Notes under the pieces: model-generated | Database searches by the model: none | What the model was told of the DNA's origin: nothing | The model's input: only the letters and a program-made list of their open reading frames with translations | Source of the DNA: JBOFEH01 sp051650265 | GTDB lineage: Bacteria > Bacillota > Clostridia > Lachnospirales > Cellulosilyticaceae | NCBI GenBank assembly: GCA_051650265.1 | Contig: JBOFIR010000044.1 | Location: forward strand, 1-10,267 | DNA length: 10,267 nt | Reading direction: 5' to 3' | Program-made: the position numbers and the translations under genes | Shown here: piece by piece, positions 5,924-10,267 of the stretch | Layout: the number at the start of each line of letters is the position of its first letter | Position numbering within the stretch: the stretch's first letter is position 1

Positions 5924-8146
5924 CTATTCGGTACGCTTAAATTGCCATTCTCCAGACTTTGTCTCGGGACTAAAAGTATAAGATACAACTGCATCAAACT
6001 TTGTTCCTTTTGGTGTTTTGAATCCTTTGACTGTAGCTGTCCCAGACTTTAGCAGTGCTTTGACCATAGTCTTTGTAGGTTTCTTGCTGTACTTTTTGAA
6101 TGTCTCATCATCTTTCCAAATCACAAAAGTACATCCCTGCTTATACCCCATACAACCATAGCCCTTACTCCCCTCTATGATCTCACTACCACAAAGTGGA
6201 CATTTTCCAAGCACCTCTTTCTCGTTTGTTCCTGCTGTAGCCTTTGTCTGCTTAGTTGCCTTTGTTGTCTTTGACTTTGCCACAGGTGCCGGTCCTGCAT
6301 TCGTGCCGACTACAATAGGTGCTACTGTCTGTCCCTTAATCTGGGCAACACCTTGACTAACGAATTGAACGATATGATTCATAAAGATCGTCTGTGCTAC
6401 AAGGCCTTTTTCCATGTCTGAAAGCGTCTTCTCGAGCTTACCTGTATACTCTAAGTCCATGAGTTCCTTGACCGGTAGTGTCTCAATGAGCTGCTTTCCT
6501 TTGCTCGTACAGCGAATATTCTTGCGCTGCATCACTGTGTATCCTGTACTACAGAGCTTTTTGATTGTCTCCGCTCTTGTTGCTGGCGTACCGATACTAA
6601 ATCCACTCAGGATCGCATCCATGAGCTCTGTATCATCGCCATCACTATCTTTTTCATCCTTGAACTGCTTACCGCATGTCTCCATAGCACGAAGCAACGT
6701 CTTCTCTGTATAAGCCTTTGGTGGTGTCGTCGCATGTGAAGTGATATCTAATCCGTCTACATCCACGCTCACACCCTCTGGCAAGTCTGGCAAAATCGTA
6801 TCCTTGCTCTCGTCTTGCTCAATTTGCTTCCATCCCATGACTTTTTGCACTTTACCCTTTGAGATAAACACACCTGTCATCCCTTCCACCTGTGTTGTAA
6901 GTACAGTCTCTTCTGCTAATGCAATTGGCATAAACTGCATCAAGAAGCGGTTTTTAACTGCCTCGTACACAAGTGCCTCATCTCCTCCTAAATTCCTAGG
7001 CACCATGTAAGTTGGAATGATGGCACTATGGCTTTCTACTTTCTTGCTATTAAATACACGCGGTGAGACAGTAAACTTGATTTGATCCTCATAAGGCAGG
7101 CCTTTTTTTACATTATTAAGTACCTTTGCTGCTTTGTCTACCAAACTCTCATCCAGTACATTACTCGCTGTCCTTGGGTAAGTGATGTATTTTTTCTCAT
7201 ACAAGCTTTGTGCAACCTTCAGTACTTTATCTGAAGTGAAGCCAGTGTACTTACTGGTAATATACCCTTGCAAAGCAGAAAGGTTGAATAGGGATTGTGG
7301 ATACTCTTTCTTCTCTGCCACTTCTTTACTCACTAGGATACCCTGCTTACCAAAACATAGCCCTTGCTGTGCTACAAGATAAGCTTGATCTTCAAACTTA
7401 TCTTTCTTGTCTTCCGTGTAAGTCCCTTCATACCGTTTCTCTTCATAGGCAAACTTACCTGTCAGTTTGAAATACGGCTCTGGATTGAACTTCTCAATCT
7501 CCTGATCTCTATCATAGATCATCTTAAGTGTCGGTAATAAGACACGTCCTATGTTGAAGACCTGCCCTTTTTCTGCTTTGTACTTAAGTGTGGCAACAGA
7601 TGTGAGATTGATCCCAATGAGCCAGTCTGCATGCTGACGGCTGATTCCCGCATCTTGAAGCGGCTGCAATTGACTATTTGGAACTATCTTCTCAATCCCT
7701 TTTTTTACCTCTTCCTCTGTCCACTCATTGAGTAATATACGGTATGTCGGCTTTTTGACTTTCAAATACTTGAAGATAATATCTCCGATAATCTGTCCTT
7801 CACGGTCATAGTCACATGCCGAAATGACCGCATCTACATCTTTTCTGTTGATCAGCCCTTTGATACATCCTAGCTGCTTTTTGGCACCCGAATCCGTCTT
7901 TTTCTTCTTAAAATCCTGCTTGATTCTATATTCAAAAGCCTCCGGCACAAATGGAAAGTTGCCCATGCGCCAGATCGCCATCTTCTCATCGTAGTCCTTT
8001 GCATCGTAAAGTTCTAAAAGATGTCCAAAGGCCCATGTTACGAGGTACTGTTCACCTTCAAAGTAACCATCCTGTCTCTTCTTGATGCCAAGTGCATCGG
8101 CAATATTCTTGGCTACCGATGGCTTTTCTGCAATAATGACCCTCAT
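5924..8146 (-). CDS. topB: DNA topoisomerase III (type IA)
   Basis: A 740-residue type IA topoisomerase of the TopB family, which cleaves single strands through a 5'-phosphotyrosine and mainly decatenates replication intermediates. The Toprim domain comes first, with the catalytic Glu in MRVIIAEKPS (E7) and the metal-binding CDYDREG (D112, D114, E116). The ADWLIGINLT and NIGRV stretches follow near 173-202, then the active site ITYPRT with Tyr at 323. A Thr/Lys/Ala-rich linker precedes a C-terminal zinc ribbon (CPLC at 649-652, C665, C672) and a final KGFKTPKGTKFDAVV module, common in Firmicute TopB. ATG 8146-8144 is chosen because GGAG lies 8 bases upstream and the protein then begins directly with the Toprim strand; an ATG at 8167 adds seven residues and lacks a comparable site. 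Deviations: GRVLLP where GRVQTP is usual, QHADWL for RADWL, and PRTAS for PRTDS. No neighbouring relaxase or mobile gene is visible, so it looks chromosomal. Confidence 0.93.
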   Translation of the reverse strand: MRVIIAEKPSVAKNIADALGIKKRQDGYFEGEQYLVTWAFGHLLELYDAKDYDEKMAIWRMGNFPFVPEAFEYRIKQDFKKKKTDSGAKKQLGCIKGLINRKDVDAVISACDYDREGQIIGDIIFKYLKVKKPTYRILLNEWTEEEVKKGIEKIVPNSQLQPLQDAGISRQHADWLIGINLTSVATLKYKAEKGQVFNIGRVLLPTLKMIYDRDQEIEKFNPEPYFKLTGKFAYEEKRYEGTYTEDKKDKFEDQAYLVAQQGLCFGKQGILVSKEVAEKKEYPQSLFNLSALQGYITSKYTGFTSDKVLKVAQSLYEKKYITYPRTASNVLDESLVDKAAKVLNNVKKGLPYEDQIKFTVSPRVFNSKKVESHSAIIPTYMVPRNLGGDEALVYEAVKNRFLMQFMPIALAEETVLTTQVEGMTGVFISKGKVQKVMGWKQIEQDESKDTILPDLPEGVSVDVDGLDITSHATTPPKAYTEKTLLRAMETCGKQFKDEKDSDGDDTELMDAILSGFSIGTPATRAETIKKLCSTGYTVMQRKNIRCTSKGKQLIETLPVKELMDLEYTGKLEKTLSDMEKGLVAQTIFMNHIVQFVSQGVAQIKGQTVAPIVVGTNAGPAPVAKSKTTKATKQTKATAGTNEKEVLGKCPLCGSEIIEGSKGYGCMGYKQGCTFVIWKDDETFKKYSKKPTKTMVKALLKSGTATVKGFKTPKGTKFDAVVSYTFSPETKSGEWQFKRTE

Positions 8147-8190
8147 TGTTTCATCTCCTAAATACATTTCTTGATATAAAGCATCCCTTT

Positions 8191-8219
8191 AGTATAATAG
8201 ATATTGGTGGACTGTGCAA
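8191..8219 (-). promoter_or_regulatory. Sigma-A promoter of topB
   Basis: TTGCAC (8219-8214) and TATACT (8196-8191) are 17 bases apart on the minus strand. Transcription would start near 8184, giving a leader of almost 40 bases before the topB ATG at 8146. Confidence 0.72.
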
Positions 8220-8255
8220 ACCCTAGCCTATAACACCCCACTGGTTAGTATTGCC

Positions 8256-8296
8256 AAACAAAAGGAGTATTACAGCCTCACCTGTAATACTCCTTT
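8256..8296 (-). terminator. Intrinsic terminator after the acidic membrane protein gene
   Basis: A perfect 15-bp stem pairs 8261-8275 with 8282-8296 (core GGAGTATTACAG/CTGTAATACTCC) around a 6-base loop. On the minus strand the run-off reads TTTTGTTT. It begins 6 bases after the stop codon at 8303 and upstream of the topB promoter. Confidence 0.87.
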
Positions 8297-8302
8297 AAAG
8301 TT

Positions 8303-8623
8303 TTATCCCTCGATTGGTGCTTCCTCATCATCCTCAGCTTCGTCTTCATCGAAGTTCTTGATTTGGAAATACTCTACATCATCTAAGTCATCTTCCCCGT
8401 ATAAATCATCTTCTAATTCGTCTTCAAGTTCATCGTCAAAGTACTCATAGTACTCTTCAATGTCCTCATCATTTTTTGATTTAATCCAAAGGATAAGGCC
8501 TACGAGTGCTGCAATGACAGCAATTCCAATTCCGATCCATAAACCTGTGTTTGATTTTTGATTTTTTTTGCCATACATATGTTTGACCTCCTTAATCATT
8601 CTATCAAGTTTTTTCTTACTCAT
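8303..8623 (-). CDS. Small single-span membrane protein with highly acidic tail, unknown function
   Basis: I do not recognise this 106-residue protein. The first 25 residues are strongly basic (nine Lys/Arg). Residues 27-47 form one clear membrane helix rich in Gly, Ile, Ala and Leu. Residues 51-106 hold 31 Asp/Glu among 56 residues, with Tyr and Phe spaced through them and almost no Lys. The positive-inside rule suggests the N-terminus is cytoplasmic and the acidic tail is outside (inference). Two starts are plausible: ATG 8623-8621, with GGGG 7 bases upstream, and Met16 at 8578, with a perfect AAGGAGG ending 8 bases upstream, giving 91 residues. I keep the longer form because the reading frame, the basic stretch and a good site support it. 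It has its own promoter and terminator. General membrane-anchored acidic proteins of this kind are common but uncharacterised in Clostridia. Confidence 0.78.
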   Translation of the reverse strand: MSKKKLDRMIKEVKHMYGKKNQKSNTGLWIGIGIAVIAALVGLILWIKSKNDEDIEEYYEYFDDELEDELEDDLYGEDDLDDVEYFQIKNFDEDEAEDDEEAPIEG

Positions 8624-8666
8624 TTGTGCACCCCTTTACAGCGAATTAATAAGTCTTCTAATCTTC

Positions 8667-8695
8667 ATTATACCATTCTTACATATTATTAACAA
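8667..8695 (-). promoter_or_regulatory. Sigma-A promoter of the acidic membrane protein gene
   Basis: TTGTTA (8695-8690) and a perfect TATAAT (8672-8667) are 17 bases apart on the minus strand. Transcription would begin near 8660, giving a leader of about 37 bases before ATG 8623. The remaining AT-rich stretch 8696-8798 shows nothing else I can name. Confidence 0.75.
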
Positions 8696-8798
8696 CAAAT
8701 TAAAATTGTTTTTAAGTTAAGAAATTATAACTATTGTGTATACGTCACTTCTGTTTTTTAGTCTATCCCATTTCAAAAAATTTACTACATCTTTGAGG

Positions 8799-8832
8799 AA
8801 AAAAGACGATGACTTTTCATCATCGTCTTTTT
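8799..8832 (-). terminator. Intrinsic terminator after the 5'-nucleotidase gene
   Basis: A 13-bp stem pairs 8800-8812 with 8820-8832 (core GACGATGA/TCATCGTC) around a 7-base loop. On the minus strand it ends in six T residues. It starts 9 bases after the stop codon at 8841. Confidence 0.88.
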
Positions 8833-8840
8833 CAGACGAC

Positions 8841-10267
8841 CTATGCTGCCTGCTCAAGTTCCCCTAAGATGACAAATAGATCTCTTACATCCATTGTATT
8901 TTTTTGTTCTTTCAGTTCAATAGGCGTACGTAATGTACCTTTTGTTGTTGAATCTTGATCTTTTGCTTCATATGTATTTTGACCTTGTTTCAGTGTGATC
9001 ATAACAGCTTCTTTTGTGAGTGTGATCTGACCTTTGTTGTAAACCACTTTGAAGCCGTTTGCTTCCGCAAAGCTTCTCACATTCACCGTATTGATTACTG
9101 CCATTCTTGGTACAAGTGTACCTTTAACTTCACCTATTTTTGCAACGTATGCAAGTAAAGTATCCATTAAAGTATTGTACTCTTCTTTGATTGGATAGCC
9201 TTTAAACATTGTATAGCCATCGCCACCTACAGCCATAAAATCATTTGTAGCCACTGTGTACATTGCACTTGGATCAATTGGTGTGCCTGCTACTTTCACA
9301 TCTTTGATACGGTTCCCTTTTGCTGCACCTGCATCAAGTGTGAATGTGATCCCTGCTGTATGAGGGAACGCACCTTTTGCCACTGGATAATCACTTGTAC
9401 CCATCTCAAGCGCAGCAATCACATCACTACCTTTTATTTCTTTAACCATAATTGTATTTCCGAATGGGAATACCGTTACCATGTCTTGCATTGTGATATT
9501 GCCTGCTTTGATAGATGCTCTGATCCCACCACCATTTGTAATGGCAATTTGAGCACCAGTGAGGTCGATCATTGCATCTGTAGCAAGTTGGCCTAAGTTG
9601 CTTTCACCAGCTCTCACAACTTCTCTTACCCCTATCAATTCCACAGCTGTTGTCCCAACAACTTCTTGAAGAATCACTTGCTGCTCATCTTCTACGCGTT
9701 TGATTTCATCAACAATCACTTGTTTTGGCACAGCTGTTACATCTGCATAGCCCACTAAGCTTGCTTTTTTTGCTGTAACTTTACCATCTGTAATTGTAAG
9801 TTGTACCTTACCCATATTTTGAAGTTTGTCACCTGTGCTCACAATGAGTGTTTCACCTACCTGGCGTCCTTCTGGAAGCTTGGTGTGGCTATGCCCATCT
9901 ACGATCACATCGATCCCTGCTACAGCTTGTGCTACTTTATCAGATGTATCATTCCCTTCATCAAGTCCTAAGTGAGACACCATGATAATAACATCTGCTT
10001 TTTCTGTCTCTTTTAAAGTTTTTACTGTTTCTTCTGCTGTTTTTACAATATCTCTAAATTCATAGCCTTTTACATTGTCTGGGTGTGTCTTGAATACTGT
10101 CTCTGGTGTAGACATTCCAAAGATCCCTACTTTAAGACCATCTACTTCTTTTATTATGTAAGGTTTAAATGCTTGCTTGCCCTCTTTGTAAACGTTTGCT
10201 GCAACAATTGGATAGTTAAGTTCTTCTGCGATTGCATCTAAGTTGGCACTTCCGAAGTCAAATTCAT
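8841..10267 (-). CDS. 5'-nucleotidase/UshA-family metallophosphoesterase with C-terminal stalk-like domain (partial, 5' end missing)
   Basis: The reading frame is open to the right edge; 474 residues are visible and the N-terminus lies outside. The first residues, EFDFG, are the end of the GNHEFD metal motif, followed by NYPIVAANV. Further metallophosphoesterase motifs are VSHLG (about 96-100 of the fragment) and GHSH (124-127). The nucleotide-binding C-terminal domain shows NGGGIR (244-249) and NDFMAVGGDGY (341-351). Family members hydrolyse extracellular nucleotides, UDP-sugars or 2',3'-cyclic nucleotides, usually secreted or wall-bound; a signal peptide would be in the missing part. Residues 390-474 add a domain with VNVRSFAEANGFKVVYN and a closing MDVRDLFVILGEL, like the copper amine oxidase N-terminal (stalk) domains on many clostridial exported proteins. 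The ATG at 10115 is internal: homologous sequence continues upstream of it. Substrate cannot be read from sequence. Confidence 0.93.
   Translation of the reverse strand, partial: EFDFGSANLDAIAEELNYPIVAANVYKEGKQAFKPYIIKEVDGLKVGIFGMSTPETVFKTHPDNVKGYEFRDIVKTAEETVKTLKETEKADVIIMVSHLGLDEGNDTSDKVAQAVAGIDVIVDGHSHTKLPEGRQVGETLIVSTGDKLQNMGKVQLTITDGKVTAKKASLVGYADVTAVPKQVIVDEIKRVEDEQQVILQEVVGTTAVELIGVREVVRAGESNLGQLATDAMIDLTGAQIAITNGGGIRASIKAGNITMQDMVTVFPFGNTIMVKEIKGSDVIAALEMGTSDYPVAKGAFPHTAGITFTLDAGAAKGNRIKDVKVAGTPIDPSAMYTVATNDFMAVGGDGYTMFKGYPIKEEYNTLMDTLLAYVAKIGEVKGTLVPRMAVINTVNVRSFAEANGFKVVYNKGQITLTKEAVMITLKQGQNTYEAKDQDSTTKGTLRTPIELKEQKNTMDVRDLFVILGELEQAA

Noticed and set aside
5836..5997. N-terminal extension of the ferredoxin by 54 residues
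   Set aside because: It overlaps the end of topB, crosses the ferredoxin promoter and has no ribosome binding site; the ATG at 5835 has GGAGG at 8 bases and gives the normal size.
8214..8450. Plus-strand open frame encoding a Ser-rich peptide
   Set aside because: It is the antisense shadow of the GAA/GAT-rich codons of the acidic tail (8303-8623) and of the terminator; there is no ribosome binding site and the composition is artefactual.
8841..10115. 5'-nucleotidase as a complete gene starting at 10115
   Set aside because: The same frame stays open to the window edge and encodes conserved family sequence including EFDFG; the Met is internal in the FGMSTPET stretch.
1..10267. Mobile element, phage defence cassette, CRISPR array, riboswitch or tRNA
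   Set aside because: No transposase, integrase, direct-repeat array, cloverleaf or structured leader could be supported; the single topB is not accompanied by conjugation genes.

Overview
The window looks like ordinary chromosome from a low-GC, anaerobic Firmicute of class Clostridia. This rests on the Ech-type hydrogenase genes, a clostridial 2[4Fe-4S] ferredoxin, strong GGAGG-type ribosome binding sites, canonical sigma-A promoters and hairpin-plus-U-tract terminators. The genus cannot be fixed from sequence alone; a Lachnospirales-like lineage is only a guess.

Every gene I can support lies on the minus strand, so transcription runs from high to low coordinates. In that order they are: (1) the 3' three quarters or so of a secreted 5'-nucleotidase-family protein with a C-terminal stalk-like domain, entering from the right edge; (2) a small single-span membrane protein with a very acidic tail; (3) DNA topoisomerase III (topB); (4) a 57-residue 2[4Fe-4S] ferredoxin; (5) the ribosome-associated GTPase TypA/BipA; (6) an unrecognised 174-residue membrane-anchored protein; (7) a ZIP-family metal transporter (ZupT-like); (8) echA, followed by the first 16 codons of echB, which leaves through the left edge.

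Most genes are independent transcription units. Clear TTGNNN-17 bp-TANNNT promoters precede echA, typA, the ferredoxin, topB and the acidic protein. Strong intrinsic terminators follow the ZIP gene, the 174-residue protein, the ferredoxin, the acidic protein and the nucleotidase. Only echA-echB shows operon structure, with a 4-base ATGA overlap. Several annotated starts had to be moved downstream, because the longest open frames begin inside a terminator (ZIP), inside a -10 box (typA), or inside the preceding gene and leader (ferredoxin). All non-coding gaps are under 300 bases and are accounted for by promoters and terminators.

The only functional link between neighbours is ferredoxin and Ech: Ech complexes couple oxidation of reduced ferredoxin to proton reduction and ion pumping, and such clostridial ferredoxins are typical electron donors. 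The rest is housekeeping: translation stress (TypA), decatenation (TopB), metal uptake and nucleotide salvage. I found no mobile element, CRISPR array, RNA gene or clear novel system. The items most worth a second look are the variant GTPase motifs in TypA, the unusual sequence around the TopB active site, a perfect 13-base inverted repeat beside the 174-residue gene, and the dual start of the acidic membrane protein.
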